DNA of 64,000 bases from JAYWDA01 sp043747555 (lineage in GTDB: Bacteria > Bdellovibrionota > Bdellovibrionia > Bdellovibrionales > Bdellovibrionaceae). Position 1 is the first letter of the stretch, and the number at the start of each line of letters is the position of its first letter. Made by a program: the position numbers and the translations under genes. The stretch covers positions 1 to 64,000 of the forward strand of contig JAYTOY010000062.1 in NCBI GenBank assembly GCA_043747555.1. The letters are read 5' to 3'. The notes under the pieces were generated by a model, which ran no database searches, was not told the origin of the DNA, and was given only the letters and a program-made list of their open reading frames with translations. Positions 7,785 through 16,080 of the stretch are shown in pieces.

Positions 7785-9422
7785 TCACAGTTTAGATTGC
7801 CAAGAAAGCTCGTGCGCCATGTAAGCTTTAAGTTGCGCTTTTTCATGCTCAATTTTTTCGGGCGTCCACCCCAATATCTCGGCAAAAACTTGGGTCACTT
7901 CCTCTAAAACAGGCGTCCCGTGATCTTGACGAGCTAAAAATAAGGGCACCCGGCGAGAATAAAAGTCGACTAAATTCAAACACATAGTAAATTCAATCGC
8001 TTGGGCCGCCTCGAGCTGCCAATAAGTATAATAGGAGGGATTTCGACTTAAAATTGCAGTGGCTTCCATTCCATATCGCTCGCACAGAGTCATAACTTCA
8101 GCCGGATTTCGCAAAAAGTTCGCAGCCAAGTGACTGGCACCAGTGATGGCTTGTTGAAATAATTCAGGACCCACTTCCGCCAACAAGGGCCGCTCGGTCT
8201 GTGGTCTTTGAAATCGACCTTTTTCTTCCACCGAAAATGATTTTAGAACTTGATCGACAACTTCTTGAGCCATCAGTCGGTAAGTCGTATATTTCCCACC
8301 AGCAACAAAGGTCATATGTCGCTCTGCTATCGTCCAAATTGTGTGTTCGCGACTGACTTTGCCTTCAATGGACGACCCGTCATTGACCAGTGGCCGCACC
8401 CCAGCATAGGTGGCCATAATATCTTCGGCTTTTAATTTTGCTCCAGGAAAATATTGTCCAACAACTCCTAAAAGATATTTTACGTCTTCTGCCGTGGCGA
8501 CGACTTCTCCAGGATTTTGATCAAAATCTGTATCTGTTGTTCCGATAATAACCATCTCATGGCGTGGAATTCCAAAAACAATCCGCTCACTTTTTTCAGC
8601 AGCCATCACGATGGCACTGCTTAATGGAAGACGGTCTTTCGAAACAGTAATATGAATTCCTTTTGTTGGTCTTAAAACTTTTTTCCATTGCGGAAAAAAA
8701 TCCTCCCCTAAAAGATCCGTCCAGGGCCCGACTGAGCCAACGACGTGTTTTGCTCGCACGTGCCTTTCTTTTCCACTGAAGGCATCTTTCACAACGACAG
8801 ATTGAATTCGACCACTTTGATCAAAATTAGCTCTTTGAGCCTTTACATAATTTAAAGCAATGGCCCCCATCTCGTGGGCTGACCTTAAAGTCTCATGGAC
8901 CAAACGGTCGTCATCCATGTAAGCATCTGAATAAACGTAGGAGCCTTTTAATTGATTTTTTTGAAGGAGCGGCATGCGCTGGTAAGATTCATCGGAAGAA
9001 AGTCTTTCATGCAGTTGCGGCGCTTGAAATAATGATAGCGCATCATAAAGCCACATTCCTAAACCCATTTTAAACATTCCAACACGGCTATCTTCATACA
9101 GTGGAATCATAAATCTAAGAGGATGCACTAAATTTGGCGCAATCTGAAAAAGCTTAGTGCGCTCGCTCAAAGCCTCAAAAACAAGTTTGAATTCCATATT
9201 TTCTAGATAGCGGATCCCGCCATGAATAAGCTTACTAGATCTAGAGGAGGTGCCCGAAGCAAAATCATTGGCTTCAACAACAGCGACCTTCATACCGCGC
9301 GAGCTTGCATCCCGAGCCACTCCGGCGCCGTTAATTCCGCCGCCGATAATTAAAAGGTCAAATTCAGATTGATCTAAAGCGTTCCAATATTGATTTCGCT
9401 GTTCAAAAGAAAATGTCTTCAT
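7785..9422 (-). CDS. glpD: Aerobic glycerol-3-phosphate dehydrogenase
   Basis: This 545-residue FAD enzyme oxidises glycerol-3-phosphate to dihydroxyacetone phosphate and passes electrons to the quinone pool at the inner membrane. The N-terminal dinucleotide-binding motif IIGGGINGAGVARDA, the GTSSRSSKLIHGGIRYLE segment and the ATYAGVRPLV segment are hallmarks of the GlpD family. The length fits, including a helical C-terminal domain of about 150 residues. No glpK or glpF is nearby. It lies between a GNAT gene and mreB on the same strand but with non-overlapping ends, so it is probably transcribed independently or with the upstream acetyltransferase. It may help use glycerol-phosphate released from phospholipids. 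Confidence 0.93.
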   Translation of the reverse strand: MKTFSFEQRNQYWNALDQSEFDLLIIGGGINGAGVARDASSRGMKVAVVEANDFASGTSSRSSKLIHGGIRYLENMEFKLVFEALSERTKLFQIAPNLVHPLRFMIPLYEDSRVGMFKMGLGMWLYDALSLFQAPQLHERLSSDESYQRMPLLQKNQLKGSYVYSDAYMDDDRLVHETLRSAHEMGAIALNYVKAQRANFDQSGRIQSVVVKDAFSGKERHVRAKHVVGSVGPWTDLLGEDFFPQWKKVLRPTKGIHITVSKDRLPLSSAIVMAAEKSERIVFGIPRHEMVIIGTTDTDFDQNPGEVVATAEDVKYLLGVVGQYFPGAKLKAEDIMATYAGVRPLVNDGSSIEGKVSREHTIWTIAERHMTFVAGGKYTTYRLMAQEVVDQVLKSFSVEEKGRFQRPQTERPLLAEVGPELFQQAITGASHLAANFLRNPAEVMTLCERYGMEATAILSRNPSYYTYWQLEAAQAIEFTMCLNLVDFYSRRVPLFLARQDHGTPVLEEVTQVFAEILGWTPEKIEHEKAQLKAYMAHELSWQSKL

Positions 9423-9467
9423 GAACCGATAGATTAACCTATTTGAAGACTATTTTTTAGAGCTTTT

Positions 9468-9917
9468 TTAGGACTTCGTGGTCTTGACACTAAAAACACT
9501 GGGCTGCCAGGACTCGGCTTTCATGGTCGTGACGGAATTTGCAATACCAGGCAAATTCGGAAACAGGACCCTTTGAAAATGCTTCTCTCGCGATAAACGC
9601 TGGGCTAGGTCGCAAAGTTCGTCCCTGGCTTGCAATGTCGAATAATTTAAATGTTCAACCCAAAGGGTTTGGGTCTGGCCATCCATAAATAAAAAAGGCT
9701 GCGCTAAAAAATAACCAACCAGAGTGTCTTCATCACGGGCCAGGAAACTCCACCCCATGGGCAAGTAATGTTCCAATGATTCAGGCCTCCAACGTGCGCT
9801 CCAACTGTGAAAGGTGCGCTCGTTTTCGTCGGCAATATTTTGCACTAGCTTTTGTTGCTCGAACTGAGAAATTTCTGGAAGGTCGCTTAATTGTATGACT
9901 CGACAGTAAAGACTCAT
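9468..9917 (-). CDS. GNAT-family N-acetyltransferase
   Basis: This 149-residue protein has the GNAT pattern: a helical N-terminus (RVIQLSDLPEISQFEQQ), central strands DTLVGYFLAQPFLF and WVEHLNYS, and a helix (ARDELCDLAQRLSREKHF) where the acetyl-CoA pyrophosphate loop lies. The classical Q/RxxGxG/A loop is not well preserved, so cofactor binding is uncertain and the substrate is unknown. It lies 45 bp upstream of glpD on the same strand and diverges from the HAD phosphatase gene. Confidence 0.6.
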   Translation of the reverse strand: MSLYCRVIQLSDLPEISQFEQQKLVQNIADENERTFHSWSARWRPESLEHYLPMGWSFLARDEDTLVGYFLAQPFLFMDGQTQTLWVEHLNYSTLQARDELCDLAQRLSREKHFQRVLFPNLPGIANSVTTMKAESWQPSVFSVKTTKS

Positions 9918-9962
9918 GAAATCTTTGCCCTTTTGAAGGTTCCTATTTCATACTAAAAAAAT

Positions 9963-10712
9963 ATGAAATACAAAAATTATTCTTCGGATCTCTGGGCCCA
10001 AATACATAAATCAATGGATCAAGTTCTGCAACAGGATTCTCAGCCAGTGGCTGCTTTTGATGCCGACGGAACGCTTTGGGATCTGGATATGGGCGAGACC
10101 TTTTTTCAGTATTTAATTCAGCATAAACTTGTGCAGTTACCCGCTGATCCTTGGGAACATTATGAAACTCTTAAAAAAGATCCTGCCGGTCCACAAAAAG
10201 CATATCTATGGCTAGCCCAAATTTTAAAAGGTCATGACCTTGCCCAGGTCCAAGAATGGGCACTGAAAGCGGTCCAAGAAATAAAGCCCCTGCCTATTTT
10301 TCCCGAGCAAAAAAAGCTGATTGAGCTTTTTACCAGCGCAGGGATTAAAGTTTTTATTGTAACTGCGTCGGTGAAGTGGGCCGTCGAACCTGGAGCGAAA
10401 TTATTAGGTTTACCCTTTAATCAAGTTTTGGGAATTGAAACCGAGTGCGCTGAAGGCGTTGTTACAGATCGCCAGAAAGGTCTTATCACTTACCGCCAAG
10501 GTAAAGCAGAGGCGCTTTTGAAAATAACCAATGGAAAAAAACCTTTTTTTAGTTCGGGAAATACTTTTGGGGATTTGGCTTTGCTCGAACTTTCCACGGA
10601 TGTAAAGCTAGCTGTGACCTCGACTGTTCCCGATGACCGTTTGTTTCGAAGCGAGCAAGAGCTTTATCTGGAAGCAGCGCAAAGGGGTTGGTCAAAACAC
10701 CGGTTCAATTAA
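9963..10712 (+). CDS. HAD-family phosphatase (SerB-like, class IB)
   Basis: This 249-residue HAD hydrolase has motif I with both catalytic aspartates (FDADGTLWDLD), motif II (IKVFIVTASVKWAVEP), a Lys in the GKAEALLKI region, and motif IV (SSGNTFGDLALLEL). The helical cap inserted after motif I is typical of the phosphoserine-phosphatase-like subfamily. It probably removes phosphate from a small metabolite such as phosphoserine or a related phosphomonoester; the sequence does not fix the substrate. The upstream gap shared with the divergent GNAT gene is only 45 bp. The downstream neighbour is convergent, 12 bp away. Confidence 0.82.
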   Translation: MKYKNYSSDLWAQIHKSMDQVLQQDSQPVAAFDADGTLWDLDMGETFFQYLIQHKLVQLPADPWEHYETLKKDPAGPQKAYLWLAQILKGHDLAQVQEWALKAVQEIKPLPIFPEQKKLIELFTSAGIKVFIVTASVKWAVEPGAKLLGLPFNQVLGIETECAEGVVTDRQKGLITYRQGKAEALLKITNGKKPFFSSGNTFGDLALLELSTDVKLAVTSTVPDDRLFRSEQELYLEAAQRGWSKHRFN

Positions 10713-10724
10713 ACCCAGATGTCT

Positions 10725-11639
10725 CTATTCCTCGTCTTTTTGAATGACATATCTTGCCAAAGGACCGTTTTCGTCATCGACAACACCATGCAAACTTCTT
10801 AACAAAGCTTCTGAATCGATGGCTCGAAAAACCGTGATCGTTGACTGAAATTTTCCATCAGCGTCGACCATTGAAGAACTAGTCACGTCACATCGCATAT
10901 GGGAACCATCTTTTTTTATTAAAGTTGTGTAGGTTAAAGGGTGGCGGCCAGTCTCAATCACCATCTCTAATCCCTTTTGAACTTCCGAGTGCATGGATTG
11001 GGGATAAAGATCGAAAATGCTTTTACCAATCAATTCGCCGTCTTTGAAACCCAAAGTTTCATGCTCACAACGATTGGCCATTAGAATTTGACCGGCTCCG
11101 TTCGCGGCATGCATCATGTAAGGAGTTTCCTGAAAAGCTTTCTGATAAACCTCTAAACTTTTCTCTAAAGATTGAAGTTTTTTTGAACTGCTTTTTAGAG
11201 CCTCTTCCGTTTCCTGAAGTTTTTGCCGAATATTTTGATTTGGGTTTGCTTCACCCAACATTGCTCTCATCAAGTCTTTAGGACTAATAATGCCAACGAT
11301 TTTATTTTTCTCGTTCTGTACTAAAATTCGATGTGTCGGCGTTGCCAGCATTTCTTTTAAAACTTCTGCCAGTGTTGCTGTCACTTGAACATAGGCCACC
11401 GGATCAAGAAGACCTAGATGATGTCCGACTTTATCACTTTTTAAGAATTTTGTTTTGTGCAACATGAATGCTTTTAATAAGGTGATTTCGGAAAGCATTC
11501 CCATGATTTCGCCCAATGGATTGATCACCGGGCTGGAGGTGATGCCGTTTTCAAGAAACACCTGAAGCACATCTTCTAATGTGCTTCCTGATCCAATCAT
11601 TTTCGGATTGGGCGTCATTAAATTAGGGATAGTTCTCAT
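10725..11639 (-). CDS. CBS-pair and PAS domain signalling protein
   Basis: This 304-residue soluble protein has an N-terminal pair of CBS domains (MTPNPKMIGSGSTLEDVLQVF and the second ending VGIISPKDLMRAML), a coiled coil at about residues 135-170, and a PAS domain (ETPYMMHAANGAGQILMANR to the C-terminus) with a PAC-like stretch (YTTLIKKDGSHMRCDVTSS). CBS pairs usually bind adenosine nucleotides and PAS domains bind small ligands or cofactors. There is no output domain, so it may act through a protein partner. It appears monocistronic. Confidence 0.82.
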   Translation of the reverse strand: MRTIPNLMTPNPKMIGSGSTLEDVLQVFLENGITSSPVINPLGEIMGMLSEITLLKAFMLHKTKFLKSDKVGHHLGLLDPVAYVQVTATLAEVLKEMLATPTHRILVQNEKNKIVGIISPKDLMRAMLGEANPNQNIRQKLQETEEALKSSSKKLQSLEKSLEVYQKAFQETPYMMHAANGAGQILMANRCEHETLGFKDGELIGKSIFDLYPQSMHSEVQKGLEMVIETGRHPLTYTTLIKKDGSHMRCDVTSSSMVDADGKFQSTITVFRAIDSEALLRSLHGVVDDENGPLARYVIQKDEE

Positions 11640-11957
11640 AGATTTATTTTGACGAAAAACGGATGATCTGACAATTCGGAAATCAATGATTAAGACCTAT
11701 CGATAGACTAGGATATACCCCAAAAGGCCCTGATCTAGACCTTCATAAATTACGGCCCCTACGGATAATGATGATAACAACAATGAGCAAAGCAGTTGCT
11801 GACCTCAACTTAAGCGTCTCGATGTCCATAATAAACACCCTTATTGTTTCAGATATCGAAACACCTGTTTCCTAAATTGATATCTTATGGAACAGAAAAA
11901 AAGGGGCTAAATCTGTTTCAAGTTCAGTAACTAATTTCACTCACCAGGAGATGGACC
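11640..11957. other. 318-bp intergenic region with TGTTTC repeats
   Basis: No gene is supported in this gap between the divergent CBS-PAS and His-rich protein genes. Its right half contains a cluster of TGTTTC/GAAACA elements, annotated separately. The left half shows no recognisable promoter, RNA gene or longer reading frame. Confidence 0.6.
11845..11863. repeat. Inverted repeat TGTTTC-N7-GAAACA, possible operator
   Basis: TGTTTC (11845-11850) and GAAACA (11858-11863) form a perfect 6-bp dyad around AGATATC. A second imperfect dyad (CTGTTTCC at 11865-11872, GGAACAG at 11889-11895) and a third TGTTTC (11914-11919) follow before the gene at 11958. Repeated dyads like this often bind a dimeric repressor; the regulator is unknown. 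Confidence 0.45.
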
Positions 11958-12317
11958 ATGACTCGAAGAGATCTTTTTAAAATTGGATCAATGATCGGAA
12001 TCGGAATTTCATTACCAAAACTAGGGTTCGCACAACCTGATGGAGCCTTGCCTTCAGATAATGTGATTTTAAATGTAGAGATTGGGAATAACCATGGGCA
12101 CGAGCTAATATTAAGCCCTAAGGAAGCATTGCTTGCTCTTCGAACTACAAAAAACTCAGGCCCTGTTTTTTTCGATATTGAAGGTTCCGCAGGCCACACC
12201 CACTCAATTGGTCTTAGTCATGAAAATCTTTTGGCTTTATGGGTAGATGGTACTTTGATTAGCAAAACCTCTATTGGTGCGGGACACAATCACCCCTTCT
12301 CCATCCGACTTGGATAA
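11958..12317 (+). CDS. Small His-rich secreted protein with Tat-like signal
   Basis: This 119-residue protein begins TRRDLFKIGSMIGIGIS, a twin-arginine signal followed by a hydrophobic segment and a likely cleavage site near FAQ. The mature part of about 90 residues contains several His clusters (NNHGHE, GHTHSIGLSHE, GAGHNHPFSIRLG) and looks like a small beta-sandwich. Histidine clustering suggests binding of a metal such as copper or zinc, and Tat export would fit a protein folded with its cofactor before export; both are inference. A good AGGAG site sits just upstream of the ATG at 11958. The next gene starts 14 bp downstream. Confidence 0.65.
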   Translation: MTRRDLFKIGSMIGIGISLPKLGFAQPDGALPSDNVILNVEIGNNHGHELILSPKEALLALRTTKNSGPVFFDIEGSAGHTHSIGLSHENLLALWVDGTLISKTSIGAGHNHPFSIRLG

Positions 12318-12331
12318 TAGGAAATATCGTT

Positions 12332-12769
12332 ATGCATGCAACGGATCAGACTTTAATGTCTCCAACTGTGAAAATTGATAGAATTTTTTTGCGGGAAGTT
12401 CTTAATAGAGGCCAAACCGAATTTTATTACTCCAGTCCCTTTGCTGGCTTTGCTCAGGTCGCGCTGGCATACACTTGTAAAAGATTAGGTTTAAAATGTT
12501 TTCTATTTTGTGAACGTGACCCTTCCGAAAAATTTCATGAAAATAAACATGAATTTACTCGCTTAGCAGAGTCTTATGGCGCCAATATCTGCTCTGCGAA
12601 TTCAATGGGAGCAGGTCATGATTTACGAATTCTAGATCTAATTGATAAACCTAAAATCAATTTATTTTCCGCGCCAGAAAACTTTAGCTTCCAGAGCCAA
12701 CAATTTTTTCTAAATCAGAAATTTCCTTGGGGGCAGAAGAGCTCATCACTTCGCACCCTGAAGAGGTGA
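12332..12769 (+). pseudogene. Possible 3'-truncated gene, PLP fold-type II-like N-terminus
   Basis: This 145-residue frame contains YYSSPFAGFAQVALAYTCKR followed by a stretch that resembles the strand-helix segment near the cofactor site of tryptophan-synthase-beta-like PLP enzymes (LGLKCFLFCER, SYGANI). Such enzymes are normally over 300 residues, and no lysine-bearing cofactor motif is seen. The last 86 bp run antisense into the end of the convergent M24 peptidase gene, and that tail (QKSSSLRTLKR) looks non-native. I read it as the remnant of a longer gene cut by a deletion or rearrangement. It could instead be a genuine short protein. Confidence 0.4.
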
Positions 12770-14006
12770 CTCGGATATTATCTTCGATCCGCACGCCGAT
12801 CCCACGAAATTTTTTTGGAACTGATTCGTCATCAGCGCGAATGTAAAGACCAGGCTCGACCGTAAAACACATATTGGTTTCTAGGGGTCTTGATTCACCT
12901 TTTTTTACGTATAGGCCAGCGTCGTGAACATCCATCCCTAACCAGTGACTGACTCCATGCGGATAAAATCTTTTATAGGCTTGGGATGCAATGATGTCAT
13001 CTTTTCGGCCTGAAAGAAGGCCCAAGGTTAACATACTCTCGATCAATAAATTGATCGTCGTTTCTTGTAACGTTTTAAAAATCAATCCAGGTTTAATCAT
13101 TTCGGTAATTTTTTTCTGAACATTTAAAACAGTTTGATACACCAAGGCTTGTTCTTCAGTGAATTTTCCGTTCACTGGAAAAGTTCGGGTTATATCCCCC
13201 GTAAAGTAATTGTATTCTGCCCCCGCATCAATCAGAAGCACATCGCCGTCTTTGCACGTTTGATCATTGAAATTGTAATGAAGAGTCGTGCTACTGGCTC
13301 CGGCTGCAACAATATAATTATAGCCTTCCCGAGCCGCGCCTTTCATATAAAAAGACTGCGCAATCACGCCTTGAACTTGACGTTCATTAACCCCTGGTCT
13401 TGTAAACTTCATGGCAGCGATATGGCCCTGAGCAGTGATTTCACAAGCTTCGCGTAAGTTCGTTAGTTCATATTCAGATTTAATTAAACGCATTTCGCCA
13501 AGAATTAATTGGGAGTCATGCACCGTCATATAACCTTGCCCTGTGCGGCCTTGAGAAACTCGCAAGGCTTCTAAAGTCTCTTGTACCAGCGCATCGGACC
13601 AAGTATTTTTATACATTCGGTAATAAAGCTGATCGATTTCTTTTAACAGCGTCGGTGCAATTTTTGTGAACTCATCAATTAAATAAACTTTATCAATTTG
13701 AAATTCCTTTTCAGTCAGCTCAGGCCCGTAGCGAAAGCCGTCCCAGGTTTCACGCTCTAGATCTTTTTTACGAACAAACATCACAGATTCTGGTGTGTGG
13801 CCTGGGCGAAAAAGTAAAATAGATTCAGGCTCTTCAAAGCCCGTCAGATAATAAAGATTAGAATCTTGGCGATACGGATAATGAACGTCATCGTTGCGTA
13901 AGTGTTCTGGATGCGCAGCTAAAATAAGGGCTGAACCTTTAATTTGCGAACCAAGTTGACGGCGACGCTCTTTAAAAATCTCTATTTTTTCAGCTGGTTT
14001 TCTCAT
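12684..14006 (-). CDS. pepP: Xaa-Pro aminopeptidase (M24B family)
   Basis: This 440-residue cytosolic metallopeptidase removes N-terminal residues that precede proline. The first 170 residues form the AMP-N domain (NLYYLTGFEEPES). The pita-bread catalytic domain shows the five metal ligands expected of the family: Asp in LLIDAGAEYNYFTGD (two Asp, about residue 260), His in YPHGVSHWLGMDVHD, Glu in FTVEPGLYI and Glu in GVRIEDNI. The length matches E. coli PepP. It is downstream of the patatin-like lipoprotein gene with a 12-bp gap and may be cotranscribed with it. The symbol is by family; the exact orthologue is not proven. Confidence 0.9.
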   Translation of the reverse strand: MRKPAEKIEIFKERRRQLGSQIKGSALILAAHPEHLRNDDVHYPYRQDSNLYYLTGFEEPESILLFRPGHTPESVMFVRKKDLERETWDGFRYGPELTEKEFQIDKVYLIDEFTKIAPTLLKEIDQLYYRMYKNTWSDALVQETLEALRVSQGRTGQGYMTVHDSQLILGEMRLIKSEYELTNLREACEITAQGHIAAMKFTRPGVNERQVQGVIAQSFYMKGAAREGYNYIVAAGASSTTLHYNFNDQTCKDGDVLLIDAGAEYNYFTGDITRTFPVNGKFTEEQALVYQTVLNVQKKITEMIKPGLIFKTLQETTINLLIESMLTLGLLSGRKDDIIASQAYKRFYPHGVSHWLGMDVHDAGLYVKKGESRPLETNMCFTVEPGLYIRADDESVPKKFRGIGVRIEDNIRVTSSGCEVMSSSAPKEISDLEKIVGSGS

Positions 14007-14018
14007 GCTCAGTCTTTC

Positions 14019-14981
14019 TTAAAAGCCAAATCGATTGGCAAATTGCTGCACCCAGGAAGCCGAACTTGCGGCCCCTTTCTGAATTATATCTCTTTTTCGA
14101 TCAAAATCGAAGACCGTAAAAGCATCTAGGTTTAAATTTACGATTTGGTCGACTCCAGGCATTGGTTTCGAATAGAAGCCTGCAATTTCGTTCCAAAACA
14201 GATTTTGAGGGGTTTCTAGCTGGCCAGTAATATTTTTCTGCATTCCTGGCAGGCCCAGTGAATTCACCAGAACGATATAATTGGCCCCTTGGGATCTTAG
14301 ATAATCGGCCACGGCTTTTACTTCGCGAATAGCGCTGATATTCGAGTTATGGGCCTTAAAGAGGGGGGGATAAGCCAAACAGTACGGTAAAAGCTGCGTA
14401 AAAGGACCCTTGTTCATCACATAATTTTGATTTTTTGAAATATTGAACGCAGGACAGGCAAAAGGCAGTTTTCCTTGCTCGACAGTAAATTTTGAAATGG
14501 TCTCGTTAAAAAATCCTTTCAGAGCTTCAACGTCGTTCATCTGAGCGCCCGACACAATTGATTTTTTTACGACTTCATCGCCCTTAATTTTAGACATCTG
14601 CCATTCGACATCATTCAAGGAACCTTTTAATGAATAAAATGCAGCGGGGACAGCGCCCCACTCGATGCCACCAACCCCTTGGACAGGCACTCGATATTTT
14701 TGCATCTCTTGTAAAAATCCAATCACTCCGTAAGTTCGAGCTCCACCGGGGCCGAAAATAAAAGCAACTTTCAAAATTGTGGGCGGCGGTGCGACCGGTA
14801 CGGAGTGAGTCGAGTTATCTGATGGCAAGTTCGGCACAGGCGCTGGCAAAGTCGCAACTCCGCCAGGTGTCGACGTGACTGTCGTCGGAGTTTCATCACG
14901 CTGGGTGCGCATTCTCAGGCTGCTGCAACTTGAAATAAATAGAAAAAAAACGAGAAGGCCAGCATACTTTTGGAAATTCAT
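14019..14981 (-). CDS. Patatin-like lipoprotein lacking the Ser-Asp dyad
   Basis: This 320-residue lipoprotein has the lipobox SSC at about residue 19 and a Pro/Thr-rich linker. The fold then matches a patatin/RssA-like phospholipase: the oxyanion loop appears as FGPGGARTYGVIGFLQEM. The nucleophile elbow that normally reads G-x-S-x-G here reads G-I-E-W-G, so Glu replaces the catalytic Ser. The region that should hold the DGG aspartate reads NSNISAIREV. Both dyad residues therefore seem absent, and it is probably a non-catalytic scaffold, binding protein or enzyme with altered chemistry. It lies immediately downstream of the prenyl synthase gene with a one-base gap. Confidence 0.7.
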   Translation of the reverse strand: MNFQKYAGLLVFFLFISSCSSLRMRTQRDETPTTVTSTPGGVATLPAPVPNLPSDNSTHSVPVAPPPTILKVAFIFGPGGARTYGVIGFLQEMQKYRVPVQGVGGIEWGAVPAAFYSLKGSLNDVEWQMSKIKGDEVVKKSIVSGAQMNDVEALKGFFNETISKFTVEQGKLPFACPAFNISKNQNYVMNKGPFTQLLPYCLAYPPLFKAHNSNISAIREVKAVADYLRSQGANYIVLVNSLGLPGMQKNITGQLETPQNLFWNEIAGFYSKPMPGVDQIVNLNLDAFTVFDFDRKRDIIQKGAASSASWVQQFANRFGF

Positions 14982-14982
14982 A

Positions 14983-15852
14983 TTAGCCCCGCCTTAATAA
15001 GTTAAATTCAATCATCTGATGCAAAAGGTTGGTGTGTGGATTGATTTTTTTCAGCTGAAATAAAGCTTCTTCGCTCAGCTCATTTAATAAGCTTTTGCTT
15101 TCGTTGTAGCCAATCAGCTTTGTAAAGCTTCGGTTGTCTTGCCCAACTTGATCGTGATCTAGAATATCATCCGCCACTTGAAAGGCTAAGCCCAGGACCT
15201 CACCAAATTTTCTAAGCACATCAATTTTAGCTTCTTCAACTCCACAAATCCAGCCAGCTCCTTGCAATGGAACTTGGATCATTTGGGCGGTTTTCATTTT
15301 ATGAACTAATAATAATTGTTCAAACGAGGGCTGATTTTTTTCAAAGTGCATATCCAGAACTTGCCCTCCGACCATGCCTCTGGCGCCTGATGCTAAGGCT
15401 AACAAGTTCACGAGGCGTCGAGCCAACTCAGGTTGATCTGCGTAAACTTCTGACACTAGAAAAAAACTTTCAGTTAAAAGCGCATCGCCTGATAGAAGTG
15501 CTAATGGTTCTCCGTAAACTTTATGATTTGTGGGTTTTCCCCTTCGCATGTCATCGTTATCCATACAAGGCAAGTCATCGTGAATTAAAGAATATGTATG
15601 AATAAATTCAACCGCGGCGGCCCAAGGCAAGATGCGATCCTCCGGAGTATCAAAAATTTCACCGACCAGCAAAGCTAAGACCGGTCGAAATCTTTTTCCC
15701 CCAGTGTTGATCGAGTACTTCATCGACTCCCGAAACTGTTGCAAAGACGACTGTTCGGGCAGGTCGATGGCTTCAAAGTACTGAGTCAAAAAGTCATCAA
15801 TCTTATGAAGTCGACTTTGGAATAAGTTATGGAAGTTAAGTTCAGCGTTCAA
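14983..15852 (-). CDS. ispA: Farnesyl/geranyl diphosphate synthase
   Basis: This 289-residue trans-prenyltransferase condenses isopentenyl diphosphate with allylic diphosphates to make C15-C20 precursors for quinones and undecaprenyl phosphate. It has the first aspartate-rich motif HDDLPCMDNDDMRRG and the second, FQVADDILD; GGKRFRP and KTAQMIQ are also conserved. The TTG start directly abuts the TGA stop of xseB, a common xseA-xseB-ispA arrangement. In many proteobacteria dxs follows; here a patatin-like lipoprotein follows. Chain-length specificity cannot be read reliably. Confidence 0.92.
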   Translation of the reverse strand: MNAELNFHNLFQSRLHKIDDFLTQYFEAIDLPEQSSLQQFRESMKYSINTGGKRFRPVLALLVGEIFDTPEDRILPWAAAVEFIHTYSLIHDDLPCMDNDDMRRGKPTNHKVYGEPLALLSGDALLTESFFLVSEVYADQPELARRLVNLLALASGARGMVGGQVLDMHFEKNQPSFEQLLLVHKMKTAQMIQVPLQGAGWICGVEEAKIDVLRKFGEVLGLAFQVADDILDHDQVGQDNRSFTKLIGYNESKSLLNELSEEALFQLKKINPHTNLLHQMIEFNLLRRG

Positions 15853-16077
15853 TCACGCGTCCTCGGGTTTAAATTCCTGGGTCACAGGTTGTCCCTTGTC
15901 GTCGACACCCATCAAAATGCGAACTTTATTTTCAGCTTCATTCAAGCGCTGATGACATTCTTTGGAGAGCTTGACGCCTTCTTCGAAGAGCTTCAGCGAA
16001 TCATCTAAGGATAATTCTCCTCGCTCCATTTTGCCTACGATTTCTTCGAGGCGGACCAAATTTCTTTCAAAGTCCAT
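15853..16077 (-). CDS. xseB: Exodeoxyribonuclease VII small subunit
   Basis: This 74-residue protein matches the small subunit of exonuclease VII in size and sequence, with LEEIVGKMERGELSLDDSLKLFEEG and the C-terminal helix region LNEAENKVRIL. It forms a complex with XseA that degrades single-stranded DNA. It starts three bases after the xseA stop and its own stop abuts the ispA start, so xseA-xseB-ispA is one operon. Confidence 0.95.
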   Translation of the reverse strand: MDFERNLVRLEEIVGKMERGELSLDDSLKLFEEGVKLSKECHQRLNEAENKVRILMGVDDKGQPVTQEFKPEDA

Positions 16078-16080
16078 TCT

